Positions 23,913 through 34,392 are shown, counted from the stretch's first letter. The stretch is DNA of 64,000 bases from SZUA-444 sp965226565 (GCA_965226565.1 CBDDDI010000005.1:434001-498000), one strand, 5' to 3'. The notes: generated by a model not told the origin, from the letters alone. Numbers and translations are program-made.

Positions 23913-24658
23913 TTAGCCCTGTGTATGTGCTAACATAAACTCATCAATCTTACCATCTTCTTTTAGTTTTTTAATTATAGGATTGATTTTGTCAAGCAAT
24001 TCTTTATTGCCTTTTTTTTACAGCAACAGCGAATTTATCAGTTTGCAAAACTTCTTCCAAAATCTTAAAACCAGTTTGATTTTTTAATAATTTCTTTTGC
24101 AATTACTTCATCAACTATAATACAATCAATTTTACCATTTGATAAATCTTTAGTTGCTTGAGAATATTTAAGATAGCTTTTACCATTAAGCGATAAATCT
24201 TCCATATACATTTGACCTGTTGTTCCTGTTTGGAAACCAACCTTAATGTCAGATTTTTTTATATCTTCAGCTGTTTTAACTGATGTATTATCCTCTTTTA
24301 CAAGCATTATCAAATCTGATGTAACATAATATTCAGAAAAATCCATAGTTTTTTTACGTTCTTCACTAATTGAAATTCCTGAAATAGCCATATCAAACTT
24401 TGCCTTGTGACACAGCAAGCAAAAGCACCATCAAATGTCAAATTTTAATTTCAACTTCTTTACCAAGTTCTTTAGGAAAATTGCATTAGCAATATCAATA
24501 TCTACTCCAACAATATTATTATTATCAAGATATTCATATGGAAGCAAATCCAGCTTCAAGAGCCACAATTAGCTTATCAGAAGAGAATTTTTTTCACCAC
24601 ACGCAGTAAACATTACTAAACTCATTACTAAAACTAATATTAAATTTATTTTTTTCAT
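23913..24658 (-). pseudogene. Polar amino acid ABC transporter substrate-binding lipoprotein, multiply frameshifted
   Basis: The start at 24658 (ATG AAA AAA ATA) gives a lipoprotein signal ending VMFTACG. Reading through about eight single-base indels in A/T runs recovers a continuous SBP_bac_3-type protein of about 247 residues. Recovered parts include ALEAGFAPYEYLD, GVDIDIANAI, LTFDGALLAV, DMAISGISISEERKKTMDFS, VGFQTGTTGQMY and a final PIIKKLKEDGKID. Breaks are near 24588-24594, 24542, 24477, 24443, 24421, 24395, 24080-24085 and 24012-24019. The net +2 shift makes the corrected length divisible by three. As written the gene cannot make a functional protein. Every conserved block is preserved, so sequence error is at least as likely as decay. 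Confidence 0.85.
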
Positions 24659-24735
24659 CCTTATACCTCCGTTTGCAAAATACGATTTATTATACCATAA
24701 ACAATAGTTAATATTCAAGAGAAATTATTTTTTTC

Positions 24736-26010
24736 TCATTTTTTATCAAAATGTAACAAATTTTGCTCTGCACAATCTATGTCACGAGTTTGATTATAAC
24801 TATCTATTAATTCACTTTCAACAAGCTCATAATCCTTATGTTTATCTTTAAATGCAAATTTTAAGAATATTGGAGAAATTATTGTTGTAAGCACAACCAT
24901 TATAACTACAGGTCCAAAAAATGTTGGATTCATTAAACCTACTGCTTGTCCTTTTGCAGCAACAATAAGAGCAACTTCACCTCTTGATACCATTCCTACA
25001 CCTATTTGCATAGATTCAGAATTTGAATATTTACATATTTTAGCTCCAAGTCCACCAACCTAAAATCTTTGTTAATATTGCAACTACAACTATTACTATT
25101 GAAAAAATAATAACATTAGTTGTCATATGTGGAAGTTGAACTTTTATTCCTATACTTGCAAAGAATAATGGAGATAAAAGCAAATATGATACTGTATCAA
25201 AACGAGATGCAATATATTTTGTTCTTTGAGTATTTGAAATAATTAATCCAGCAAAAAATGCTCCTGTTATATCCGCAAACTCCAAAGAAATGTTCTGCTA
25301 CAAATGAAAGAATCAAACAGAATGAAAATGCTATTACTACAAATCTTCTCAAATCTTTATTATATAGTTTTGTCCACATTTCAAATCCTTTATGTGCCAA
25401 AAATCCAACAATTGCAAGAAGCACAAAGAATCCAAGAATTTTTAATAATACTATTCCAATATTAACAGTACTATCTGCTAAACTTGTAACAATAGTTAAA
25501 GAAATAATTCCTAAGAATATCATCTATAATAGCTGCACCTAAGATAGCATTTCCTGCTTTTGTACTAAGTTTGCCCATTTCTTTTAAAGTTTCAACAGTT
25601 ATACTAACAGATGTTGCTGTTAAAATAACTCCTATAAATATATTTTGTAAAAGTACACTAGTTTCTGTAAATTCGCCTTTATTAAATGCAAAAGCTATTC
25701 CAAAACCAGCTGCAAGCGGCACTACAACTCCAAAAAGTGCTATAACAAACGAAGCCTTACCACTCTTTTTTAATTCTCTTACATCAGTTTCAAGTCCTGC
25801 TGAGAACATCAAAACTATAACTCCAAGCTCCGACATCATATCAATAAACTCAGTTCCTTGAAGTACATTTAAAACTGCTGGTCCTAAAATTAAACCTGCT
25901 AATAATGCTCCTACAACCTGTGGCATTTGGATTTTTTTTGTTAATAATCCTAAAAGTTTTGTACTTAATAATATAAGTGCAATATCAAATAAAAATTTAT
26001 ATGACGTCAT
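24736..26010 (-). pseudogene. CPA2-type cation:proton antiporter, three frameshifts
   Basis: From the ATG at 26010 the frame reads a KefB/NapA-like antiporter with ALLAGLILGPAVL, LGVIVLMFSAGLETD and AAIIDDIL, the conserved Asp-Asp pair of the transport site. It shifts near 25515, again near 25278 and again near 25057. Each is one extra base. Correcting them gives about 423 residues with DITGAFFAGLIISNTQ, LSPLFFASIGIKV and MVSRGEVALIV in order, and a hydrophilic tail. The protein would exchange Na+ or K+ for H+ across the membrane. Its breaks belong to the same 2-kb cluster as those in the ABC transporter genes. Confidence 0.85.
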
Positions 26011-26211
26011 TTCTCGTAAAACTCCAATCTTTGATAAGTCAATCCATTAATTATATTATGAATAAAAATTATGAAAATATATTTATTATCGCCATAAAAA
26101 TATTGTAGTTTTACAAAGTCCTGCTTATCGTAAAAAATTATTTGTGAATAACAGCTTATTAAACAAAATGTAATTACAAGATATTATGGTTAAATTTTAT
26201 TTATCTTTAAA

Positions 26212-27927
26212 TTAAAATCTCAAAATATTTCTAAAATCTTCAGATATACAATCTTCTATTATTTTTGCCTCTTTAAATGTATTACCTATTGTTGAATAAT
26301 ACGCTTTAATTTTTGGCTCTGTACCTGAAGGTCTTATAATTACAGATGCACCTTTCTCCAAGACAAATACTAAAACATCTGATTTTGGTAAATAAATTTG
26401 TGCTTTTATATCATTTTCAATAATTGTTGATATGCTTGTAGAATAATCATCAACTCTTAGAACTTTTAATCCACCAATTGTTTTTGGTGTTTGTTCTCTA
26501 AGCATAGCCATTAATTCTTTCATCTTTTGCATACCACTAGCACCTTCACAAACAAAACTGCTTTGAGAATGATTATAAACTCCATATTTGTTATAAAAAT
26601 TCTCTCTAGCTTCTATCATGCTTATGCCTTTGGATTTATAATAAGCTGCCATTTCGCATATGAGCATTGATGCTACAACTGCATCTTTATCTCTTACATA
26701 ACTTCCTGCAAGATATCCATAGCTTTCTTCAAAACCAAATAAATATCTATCTTCTTGATTTTTATTTTCAAGCAATCCAATTTGCTCACCAATAAATTTA
26801 AATCCTGTTAAAACTTCTATAACTTCAACACCATATTCTTCACCAATTCTTTTTGCAAGATCAGTTGAAACAATTGTTTTAATTGCTATTGGATTTTTAG
26901 GCATTGTTCCAAGTTTTATTCTTTGTGAACAAATATATTCAAGAAGCATTGCTCCTACTTCGTTTCCAGAGAATAAAGTAAAACCATTTTCTGATGGAAC
27001 TGCAATTCCTACTCTATCACAATCAGGATCAGTAGCAAGCAACAAATCAGGATTTTCTTTTGCACTAAGTTTTAATCCAAGATCAAGCGCTTCTGTAATC
27101 TCTGGATTTGGAAAAGGACAAGTTTTAAATGTTCCATCTGGATATTCTTGTTCAGGAACAACAACAACTTCCTTAACACCAATTTTATTCAAAATAGCTC
27201 TAACAGGTTTATTACCTGTTCCGTTTAATGGAGTATACACTACTTTTAAACCACTTTTTGCTACAATGTCTTTATTAATACTTTGCTCATAAACTTTTTC
27301 TAAATAATCATTTATAACTTCATCAGAAATATATTCAATCATGCCTTCTGACATAGCTTTATCAAAATCAGTTACTTTAGCTCCACCAAACATTTCAATG
27401 CTATTAATTTTATTAATTACTATCTCAGCAGCGCCTAAAGTCATTTGGCAACCATCATCACCATATACTTTATATCCATTATATTTAGCAGGATTATGGC
27501 TAGCTGTAACAACAATACCAGCGTTACATTTTAATTCTCTTACAGCCCAAGAAAGCATAGGAGTTGGCATCAATTCGCTATACAAATAAACTTTTATTCC
27601 ATTTGCAGCAAATACTTTAGCAGCTTCTTTTGCAAAAACATCTGATTTAATTCTAGAGTCATATGCAATTGCTACACTTCCGTTTTCAAACTCTTGATTT
27701 ACATAATCAGCAAGTCCTTGTGTTGCACGTCTTATCGTATATATATTTAATCTATAAGTACCAGCTCCAAGAACTCCTCTTAATCCACCTGTTCCGAATT
27801 CAAGATTTGTAAAAAATCTATCAGTAATTGCTTCTCTGTCTCCTTCAATAGACTTCAATTCATTTACTAAATCAATGTCCTCAGTCGCATTTTCACACCA
27901 TAGTTTATATAATTCTAACTCAGTCAT
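26212..27927 (-). CDS. Phospho-sugar mutase (phosphoglucomutase/phosphomannomutase)
   Basis: This 571-residue alpha-D-phosphohexomutase interconverts hexose 1- and 6-phosphates. The phosphoserine loop is VVTASHNPAKYNGYK (Ser near 146). The Mg-binding loop is TDPDCDRVG near 307. The sugar-binding loop is FEESYGYLAGSYVRDKD near 405, and the C-terminal phosphate-binding loop is RPSGTEPKIK near 540. Length and motifs match the PgcA-like branch of Firmicutes. The neighbouring antiporter is separated by about 200 bases with no gene. It starts at an ATG behind GAGGTG. Likely links glycolysis to cell-wall or glycogen sugar nucleotides. Confidence 0.93.
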   Translation of the reverse strand: MTELELYKLWCENATEDIDLVNELKSIEGDREAITDRFFTNLEFGTGGLRGVLGAGTYRLNIYTIRRATQGLADYVNQEFENGSVAIAYDSRIKSDVFAKEAAKVFAANGIKVYLYSELMPTPMLSWAVRELKCNAGIVVTASHNPAKYNGYKVYGDDGCQMTLGAAEIVINKINSIEMFGGAKVTDFDKAMSEGMIEYISDEVINDYLEKVYEQSINKDIVAKSGLKVVYTPLNGTGNKPVRAILNKIGVKEVVVVPEQEYPDGTFKTCPFPNPEITEALDLGLKLSAKENPDLLLATDPDCDRVGIAVPSENGFTLFSGNEVGAMLLEYICSQRIKLGTMPKNPIAIKTIVSTDLAKRIGEEYGVEVIEVLTGFKFIGEQIGLLENKNQEDRYLFGFEESYGYLAGSYVRDKDAVVASMLICEMAAYYKSKGISMIEARENFYNKYGVYNHSQSSFVCEGASGMQKMKELMAMLREQTPKTIGGLKVLRVDDYSTSISTIIENDIKAQIYLPKSDVLVFVLEKGASVIIRPSGTEPKIKAYYSTIGNTFKEAKIIEDCISEDFRNILRF

Positions 27928-28028
27928 TTTATCACCTCATAAAAATATCATTACTATTATACCACAAATTAAATATCTTTCAATAATTATAGTAAAAAAG
28001 CTAAATTAATTTGCTTTTAAGTAGTAAT

Positions 28029-28454
28029 TTAGTGGTGACAAGCATCACATTCTTGGATATTTCCTACAATAGTTACAGGATCTATTCCTTGTTTTTCATA
28101 ATAATCAGAGATTGCTGCTTTAATAGCTTGCTCTGCTAAAACAGAACAGTGAATTTTTGATGTTGGTAATCCATCAAGTGATTCAACAACTGCTTTATTA
28201 GTAAGTTTCAATGATTCTTCTATTGTTTTTCCTTTTATCATTTCAGTTGCTATTGAAGATGTTGCTATTGCTGCTCCACAACCAAATGTCTTAAATTTAA
28301 CCTCTTCAATAACTCCATTTGTAACTTTAATGTATATTTTCATTATGTCGCCACATTTTGCATTTCCAACTTCACCTATTCCGTCAGCATCTTCTATTTC
28401 TCCAACGTTTCTTGGATTAGCAAAATGGTCCATAACAGCTTTACTATATATCAT
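28029..28454 (-). CDS. nifU: NifU-like Fe-S cluster assembly scaffold
   Basis: This 141-residue IscU/NifU N-terminal domain protein has MIYSKAVMDHFANPRNVGEI, GNAKCGDIMKIYIKV (first Cys), KTFGCGAAIATSSI (second Cys) and SKIHCSVLAEQAI (third Cys). These supply the three conserved cysteine ligands on which an Fe-S cluster is built. An extra Cys/His-rich tail, IQECDACHH, is common in clostridial homologues. It follows nifS by 15 bases and is the second gene of the pair. It lacks the ferredoxin and Nfu domains of full-length NifU, so it is the short scaffold form. Confidence 0.93.
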   Translation of the reverse strand: MIYSKAVMDHFANPRNVGEIEDADGIGEVGNAKCGDIMKIYIKVTNGVIEEVKFKTFGCGAAIATSSIATEMIKGKTIEESLKLTNKAVVESLDGLPTSKIHCSVLAEQAIKAAISDYYEKQGIDPVTIVGNIQECDACHH

Positions 28455-28469
28455 TTAAAATAGGCCTCC

Positions 28470-29666
28470 TTAAAGCTTAAAACTTAATTCTTTTTTCTCA
28501 ATTTTCTCCCAAAGTGGTGACATTGATCTTGCTTTTTCCACAACTTCAGGAACTTTCTCAATTATATATTCAATGTCTTCATCAGAGGTTTCGTCGTTAA
28601 TTGATAATCTCAAAGATCCATGTGCGATTTCATGAACAAGTCCAAGAGACAATAACACATGAGATGGATCAAGTGATCCTGATGTACAAGCTGAACCTGA
28701 TGAAGCTTGTATACCAACTAAATCAAGACTTAACAGCAAAAATTCTCCTTCTACACCAAGTATCGAAATATTTGCATTTCCACACAAACGTTTATCTCTA
28801 TCTCCATTTAACCTAGTCATAGGAATTTTTAAAAGTTCATCAATAAGTCTATTTCTTTTAGCTGTAATCTTCTTTATTTTTTCTGGTATGTTCTCACAAG
28901 CGTCTGTAATTGCAACGCCTAAAGAAACAATAGCTGGTACATTTTCTGTTCCTGCTCTTTTTGATCTCTCCTGAGCTCCACCATATATTAAATTAGGTAT
29001 ACTTAGTCCAGATTTTATATACAATGCTCCAACACCTTTGGATGCACCAATCTTATGTCCAGACAAAGACAACATATCTATATTAAGTTCCTTAACATCT
29101 ATTTCAACATTACCAACAGCTTGTACTGCATCAGTATGAAAAGGAACTTTTTTCTCTCTACAAATCTCACCAATCTCTTTAATTGGCTGAATAGTTCCAA
29201 TTTCGTTATTTGCAAACATAATTGTAACTAAACATGTTTCATCTTTAATTGCATTTTTTATATCTTCAGGATTAATTAATCCTTTTTCGTCAATAGGAAT
29301 ATACGTTACTTCAAATCCTTGTTTTTCTAAAGCTTCACATGTATGCAAAACTGCATGATGTTCAAAAACAGATGTAATAATATGTTTCTTACCACTTTTT
29401 ATTCCTTTTTCTGCACAACCTCTAATTGCCCAGTTATCAGCTTCTGAACCACCACTTGTAAAATATATTTCGTTTGGTTTTGCGCCAATTGCCATAGCGA
29501 CTTTTTCTCTTGCTGAAACTACCGCTCTTGCGGAATTTGATCCAAGTGCATATATACTAGATGCATTTCCATATATGTCAGTAAAATAAGGCATCATTGC
29601 TTTAAGTGCATTTTGCGATATTTTAGTTGTTGCAGCATTATCAGCGTATACAGTTCTATTATTCAA
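28470..29666 (-). CDS. nifS: Cysteine desulfurase (NifS/IscS type)
   Basis: This 398-residue PLP enzyme takes sulfur from cysteine and passes it to the NifU scaffold. It starts at a TTG behind GAAGGAGA, reading MNNRTVYADNAATTKIS. Other blocks are TSGGSEADNWAI, FEHHAVLHTCEAL, HTDAVQAVGN, SLSGHKIGASKG (the PLP lysine) and SSGSACTSGSLDPSHVL (the catalytic loop cysteine). It is the first gene of a nifS-nifU pair. No Rrf2/IscR regulator lies upstream, and RNase HI precedes it on the same strand. Confidence 0.95.
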   Translation of the reverse strand: MNNRTVYADNAATTKISQNALKAMMPYFTDIYGNASSIYALGSNSARAVVSAREKVAMAIGAKPNEIYFTSGGSEADNWAIRGCAEKGIKSGKKHIITSVFEHHAVLHTCEALEKQGFEVTYIPIDEKGLINPEDIKNAIKDETCLVTIMFANNEIGTIQPIKEIGEICREKKVPFHTDAVQAVGNVEIDVKELNIDMLSLSGHKIGASKGVGALYIKSGLSIPNLIYGGAQERSKRAGTENVPAIVSLGVAITDACENIPEKIKKITAKRNRLIDELLKIPMTRLNGDRDKRLCGNANISILGVEGEFLLLSLDLVGIQASSGSACTSGSLDPSHVLLSLGLVHEIAHGSLRLSINDETSDEDIEYIIEKVPEVVEKARSMSPLWEKIEKKELSFKL

Positions 29667-29743
29667 AGTTCTCCTTCTTTCGTATTATATTGTTATATTA
29701 CAACTACGTTAATTATATACCAATTTTGTATATTATGCAATAG

Positions 29744-30187
29744 CTACACTGAATATTTGTCTCTTTGAATTACAGCCAATTTATCACAACGCTCATTTTC
29801 AGGATGCCCTGCATGACCTTTCACCCAATTAAAATCAACTTGATGTTTATCTATTAAATCTAAAAGTTTTTCCCATAAATCAGTATTCAAAGCTTTTTCT
29901 TTAGCATTTCTTTTCCAATTGTTAGCCTTCCATTTTTTAGCCCAGCCTTTATTCACTGCATCCACTATATACTTGCTATCCGTATACAAATTCACTTTGC
30001 ATGGTTCTTTTAACGCAGCTAGTCCAACAATTACTCCAGTAAGCTCCATACGATTATTTGTAGTATGAGTTTCTCCTCCAGAAAGCTCTTTTTCCTTACC
30101 TTTATATTTTAATATAACACCATATCCACCTGGCCCAGGATTTCCTGAGCATGCTCCATCAGTATAAATATTTACTTCTTTTGTCAT
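29744..30187 (-). CDS. rnhA: Ribonuclease HI
   Basis: This protein has 147 residues from the ATG at 30187, behind AAGAGGTTG. An earlier ATG at 30211 lacks a ribosome binding site. It degrades the RNA strand of RNA-DNA hybrids. Catalytic acids are in NIYTDGACSGNPGPGG (Asp), NNRMELTGV (Glu), YTDSKYIVDAV (Asp) and HPENERCDKLA (C-terminal Asp), with the basic handle KGWAKKWKANNWKR between. The full DEDD set and handle make it a bacterial type 1 RNase HI. Confidence 0.95.
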   Translation of the reverse strand: MTKEVNIYTDGACSGNPGPGGYGVILKYKGKEKELSGGETHTTNNRMELTGVIVGLAALKEPCKVNLYTDSKYIVDAVNKGWAKKWKANNWKRNAKEKALNTDLWEKLLDLIDKHQVDFNWVKGHAGHPENERCDKLAVIQRDKYSV

Positions 30188-30279
30188 AATCAACCTCTTA
30201 TAAACATCCAAATTTAATTATATAATACTACATATTCCATTTCAAGTTATTATTATTAAATTAACCAAAAAATATACAC

Positions 30280-30309
30280 AATAAGTGCCTGAATATTCAG
30301 GCACTTATT
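30280..30309 (-). terminator. Palindromic hairpin at the end of the diguanylate cyclase gene
   Basis: The 30 bases form a perfect palindrome with arms AATAAGTGCCTGAAT and its complement. It overlaps the gene's stop codon at 30305. The - strand downstream side is AT-rich with only short T-runs, so it is a moderate terminator. Confidence 0.7.
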
Positions 30310-32278
30310 TGTCAAATATAGCATAATCTGATTTTCCACTTTTCTTTATCTCATACATAGCTTGATCAGCTTCTTCAATTATAGAATCTATATTACTACC
30401 TGATTCAGAGAAAAATGATATACCAATACTACATGAAACATTAATTTGCTTACAAACAATATTACTGAAGAATCCTTTGTTTAATTCTGAAATAACATCA
30501 CTTGCAAACTTTTTCATATTAAGCTGACTATCTTGTGAAGTAATACAGAATAAAAATTCATCTCCACCGTATCTTCCAGAAAAGCCATAATTTTCAGTAA
30601 CTAATTTTATCGCTTTAGCAATAAATACAAGCACTTCATCTCCACAAGCATGTCCATATTTATCATTGTATATCTTAAAATCATCAATATCAACAAAAAA
30701 TAAAGCATCAATTTTTTTACGAACTCTTGCAAGTTCAAATTCATTAACAAGTCTCTTTTCAAAAGTAGCTCTGTTAAGAAGTCCAGTAAGAGCATCATAT
30801 TCAGCTTTTTTAACAAATGCAGTTTCTTTTTTCTTAGCGTTATCAATATCTACCATAACTCCAACCACTTTGTATGGCAAATTTCTGCTATCATAAAGCA
30901 TACGCATTCTAAGCATATACCAAACATAATCTCCGTAAATAGACTTGAATCTAAACTCACCTTGTTCAAGACTTTTCATTTTGATTAAATTAACCAAAGT
31001 TTGTTTATATTTTCTCACATCTTTAGGATGCACTTTTGCATTAAAAATGAAACTATCTCTATAAGAAAGTGTCTTAGCTCTAAAGCTAAATTTCTCATTA
31101 AAATTCTCACTAAATTTGACAATATCTTTAATAATATTATACTCAAAAACAATATTATCATTCATTTCTACGACAGTTCTATATGTATTTTCACTTTCTG
31201 AAATATCATCAATTAAATCATTAAATGCATCACTAAGTTCTTGATATTCATTATTAGTATTAACATCAAATCTAGCAAATTTATCTCCACGTTGTTTTAA
31301 TCTTAATGTGCTAAGCAACTGCTTCATTGGAACAGTATAAAAATGTACAAAGAACAATGTAGAAATCAATGCTATTATACACAAAGTTGTAGATACAAAA
31401 ATTATTACTGAATGTTGTTCATTATAAGACGAAAACAATATATCCTGATTCGCTGTTACTAAAATTAAACCATTTGAAACAGAATTCTTATCAATAAATG
31501 TCCATTTCTTAGCTCCGTTATTATTATATTTCTTATTAGCTTTATAATTATAATTATTATTATAAGCTGAAGAAATTTTATTTTTAATTGGATTATATAT
31601 AACATTTTCAGAATATTTTTGAATTCTATTATATGGATATGATAAAACATTACCATTAAAATCAATAAAAACTATATTATTAGCACGTTTATTTTTAATA
31701 GTTTCAATTAAATTAGATATAGCTATTGAATTATATACACATATAACATTTCCTTTTAAATGTGCAGTTTCATCATAAAACGGTTTTCGAGCAATAAACA
31801 CAGGAGTAGATTTACCTTCAGCCATAAAAAATTCAGAAAAATTATCTTTCATTATAAGATTATCTTTTCCTAACACTTTATTAAGCATATCATTATTAAC
31901 CTTATATATTGATGTTATATAACTATTACGATTATCTGTTAATATAACATTATCAATATATTGATTCTTTTCAACTAATGCTTTTCCATATGATCGAAAT
32001 TCATTAATCTTATTATTCTGATTTTTTTTATCTGAATAGAAAAGATTTTTCACAAAATGCTGATCCGAAATATACACTAAAGAATTTACAGAATCTTTAT
32101 AAAATGATTCAATAACATAATTTGCTTGACGAGCATAACTACTAAATTCTACCTCTAAACTTTTATCATGTTGATTATACACATGTTGACTAATTATAAT
32201 AGAAAAAAGTAAAATAGGAAGCACAGATAGGCCAACCATAAAGATAACCATAATGCGTCTAATTTTCAATTTTTCCAC
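30305..32278 (-). CDS. Membrane-bound sensor diguanylate cyclase (Cache-HAMP-PAS-GGDEF)
   Basis: This 657-residue protein has a membrane helix at about 11-30, an extracellular Cache-type sensor region (about 35-285), a second helix (about 288-312), a HAMP-like linker and a PAS domain. The PAS domain ends with a PAC motif (FRFKSIYGDYVWYMLRMR). A C-terminal GGDEF domain at about 490-655 has YDALTGLLNRATFEKRL, FVDIDDFKIYNDKYGHACGD and the intact active site RYGGDEF. It should make cyclic di-GMP from GTP in response to an external ligand. The RxxD inhibitory site normally a few residues before GGDEF is not present. The gene lies between glnN and rnhA, and its stop lies within a hairpin. Confidence 0.9.
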   Translation of the reverse strand: MEKLKIRRIMVIFMVGLSVLPILLFSIIISQHVYNQHDKSLEVEFSSYARQANYVIESFYKDSVNSLVYISDQHFVKNLFYSDKKNQNNKINEFRSYGKALVEKNQYIDNVILTDNRNSYITSIYKVNNDMLNKVLGKDNLIMKDNFSEFFMAEGKSTPVFIARKPFYDETAHLKGNVICVYNSIAISNLIETIKNKRANNIVFIDFNGNVLSYPYNRIQKYSENVIYNPIKNKISSAYNNNYNYKANKKYNNNGAKKWTFIDKNSVSNGLILVTANQDILFSSYNEQHSVIIFVSTTLCIIALISTLFFVHFYTVPMKQLLSTLRLKQRGDKFARFDVNTNNEYQELSDAFNDLIDDISESENTYRTVVEMNDNIVFEYNIIKDIVKFSENFNEKFSFRAKTLSYRDSFIFNAKVHPKDVRKYKQTLVNLIKMKSLEQGEFRFKSIYGDYVWYMLRMRMLYDSRNLPYKVVGVMVDIDNAKKKETAFVKKAEYDALTGLLNRATFEKRLVNEFELARVRKKIDALFFVDIDDFKIYNDKYGHACGDEVLVFIAKAIKLVTENYGFSGRYGGDEFLFCITSQDSQLNMKKFASDVISELNKGFFSNIVCKQINVSCSIGISFFSESGSNIDSIIEEADQAMYEIKKSGKSDYAIFDK

Positions 32279-32301
32279 TCCTGTCTATATTTATAGTTAT
32301 T

Positions 32302-34392
32302 TTAAAGATTAAACAATAAATCAATATATGTTGGCATTGGCCACAATTTTTCAGGTATAATAGTTTCTAAATAATCTGCGATAGTTCTTATTAACTGAGA
32401 ATGAGGAAGAATATTATCTTTTATATATCTTGCTGTATTAATATCATAATCTTTGCCTATTTTTTCTATCATTTCTTCGAATGTATTAAGCAATTTATTA
32501 AGTTCATCAACTTTAGCTGTAATACCAGCAGCTAATGCTGTTTCTGTTTCAGCCTCAATTCCAATACTTTTCTTCACTGCTACACCTTGGCTAACAGAAT
32601 TTGAATATTCAATAGCACATGGTAACACTTGACGTTTAACAATATATAATAATGTTTTTGCTTCTATATTTGTTGTCTTGCAATATTCCTGAATAAGTAT
32701 ATCACATCTTGAACGTGTTTCTGTTTCATTTAATACTTTATGCTTTGAAAGCATATCTATATTTTTTTGATCTGTATAGTATGGTAAAGTATCAACAGTT
32801 GTTTTTAAATTCAATAGTCCTCTTTTTTCAGCTTCTACAACCCATTCATCTGAATAGTTATTTCCGTTAAAAATGACTTTTTTATGTTCTGCAACTGTTC
32901 TAACAAGTAACTGATTTAACGCTTCTGCAAAATTTTCTTTTCCTTCAAGTTCATCAGCAAAATCACAAAGTGCATCAGCCACCATTGTGTTTATTAACAT
33001 ATTTGGACACGCAATAGATAACGCTGAACCACCCATTCTAAATTCAAATTTATTTCCTGTGAATGCGAATGGTGATGTTCTATTTCTATCAGTTGTATCT
33101 TTTGGAAACTTAGGTAAAGATTTAACTCCAAGTTCAAATTTTCTATTTGTATCTGTTTTTACAAGCTCTCCTGTAGCTAAAGCATCTAAAATCGCAGAAA
33201 GTTCATCACCTATAAAAACAGAAATAATTGCAGGTGGAGCTTCATTTGCTCCTAAACGATGGTCATTTGAAGCACTTGCAACTGACAATCTAAGTAAATC
33301 TGCATTTTTATCAACAGCTTTTATAACTGCACATAAGAAAGTTAAAAATCTGATATTTTGTTGAGGTGATTTACCTGGCTCAAGTAAATTAATCCCATCA
33401 TCTGTACTAAGTGACCAGTTGTTATGTTTTCCAGAACCATTTACACCTTCAAATGGTTTCTCATTAAACATACAATACAATCCATGTCTTGATGCAACTC
33501 TTTTCATAACTTCCATTGTTATTTGGTTATGATCTACAGCAATATTTGTTGTTTCAAATACTGGTGCTAGCTCATGTTGAGCTGGAGCTACTTCGTTATG
33601 TTTTGTTTTGCTAGGAATTCCAAGTTTCCATAACTCTTCGTCAAGCTCTTTCATAAATGCAGATACTCTAGTTTTTAATTTTCCAAAGTAATGATCATCA
33701 AGTTCTTGACCTTTTGGTGGCTTTGCTCCAATAAGAGTTTTTCCTGTTATTATAATATCTTTACGTTCATCATAAAGCTTTTTATCAATTAAGAAATATT
33801 CTTGCTCTGCACCAACAGTTGTATTTACATGATTTGAAGTTTTATTGCCAAATAATCTTAAAACTCTTAATGCTTGCTTATTAATAGCTTGCATAGATCT
33901 TAGCAAAGGTGTTTTTTTATCAAGAGCTTCTCCTGAATATGAACAAAATGCAGTTGGTATACATAATGTTCCATTTTTTATAAAAGCATAAGATGTTGGA
34001 TCCCATGTTGTATAACCTCTTGCTTCAAATGTAGCACGAAGTCCTCCAGATGGAAATGATGATGCATCAGGCTCACCTTTTATTAATTCTTTGCCTGAAA
34101 ACTCCATAATAACTTTACCGTTATTTATAGGATTTAAAAAAGCATCATGTTTTTCAGCAGTAATACCTGTCATTGGTTGGAACCAGTGTGTATAGTGTGT
34201 TACTCCTTTTTCAATTGCCCAGTCTTTCATTGCATTTGCTACCACTTCTGCAACTGATGGCTCAAGCTTACTTCCAAGTTCTATAGTCTTCTTTACTGAT
34301 TTATATACATCTTTCGGAAGCCTATCTCGCATTACGCCATCGCCAAATACATTGCAACCAAAATATGATGTTACTGTTGTACAATTTTCCAT
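32302..34392 (-). CDS. glnN: Glutamine synthetase, type III
   Basis: This protein has 696 residues from the ATG at 34392, behind TTGGAGG. It makes glutamine from glutamate, ammonia and ATP. The size and motifs mark the GSIII family: FGCNVFGDGVMRDRLP near the N-terminus, EQEYFLID, NEVAPAQHELAP, FNEKPFEGVNGSGKHNNWSL (with the catalytic loop), ASNDHRLGANEAPPAIIS and NRTSPFAFTGNKFEFR. It follows the fused gatB-aspS gene by 68 bases with no strong terminator, so it may be cotranscribed with gatCAB. Glutamine is the amide donor for GatCAB, so this would make the operon partly self-supplying. Confidence 0.96.
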   Translation of the reverse strand: MENCTTVTSYFGCNVFGDGVMRDRLPKDVYKSVKKTIELGSKLEPSVAEVVANAMKDWAIEKGVTHYTHWFQPMTGITAEKHDAFLNPINNGKVIMEFSGKELIKGEPDASSFPSGGLRATFEARGYTTWDPTSYAFIKNGTLCIPTAFCSYSGEALDKKTPLLRSMQAINKQALRVLRLFGNKTSNHVNTTVGAEQEYFLIDKKLYDERKDIIITGKTLIGAKPPKGQELDDHYFGKLKTRVSAFMKELDEELWKLGIPSKTKHNEVAPAQHELAPVFETTNIAVDHNQITMEVMKRVASRHGLYCMFNEKPFEGVNGSGKHNNWSLSTDDGINLLEPGKSPQQNIRFLTFLCAVIKAVDKNADLLRLSVASASNDHRLGANEAPPAIISVFIGDELSAILDALATGELVKTDTNRKFELGVKSLPKFPKDTTDRNRTSPFAFTGNKFEFRMGGSALSIACPNMLINTMVADALCDFADELEGKENFAEALNQLLVRTVAEHKKVIFNGNNYSDEWVVEAEKRGLLNLKTTVDTLPYYTDQKNIDMLSKHKVLNETETRSRCDILIQEYCKTTNIEAKTLLYIVKRQVLPCAIEYSNSVSQGVAVKKSIGIEAETETALAAGITAKVDELNKLLNTFEEMIEKIGKDYDINTARYIKDNILPHSQLIRTIADYLETIIPEKLWPMPTYIDLLFNL

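Noticed and set aside
24065..25523. Fragments in the antiporter and binding-protein region as separate small genes
   Set aside because: Each piece is a continuation of a single gene in a shifted frame. The pieces only make sense joined.
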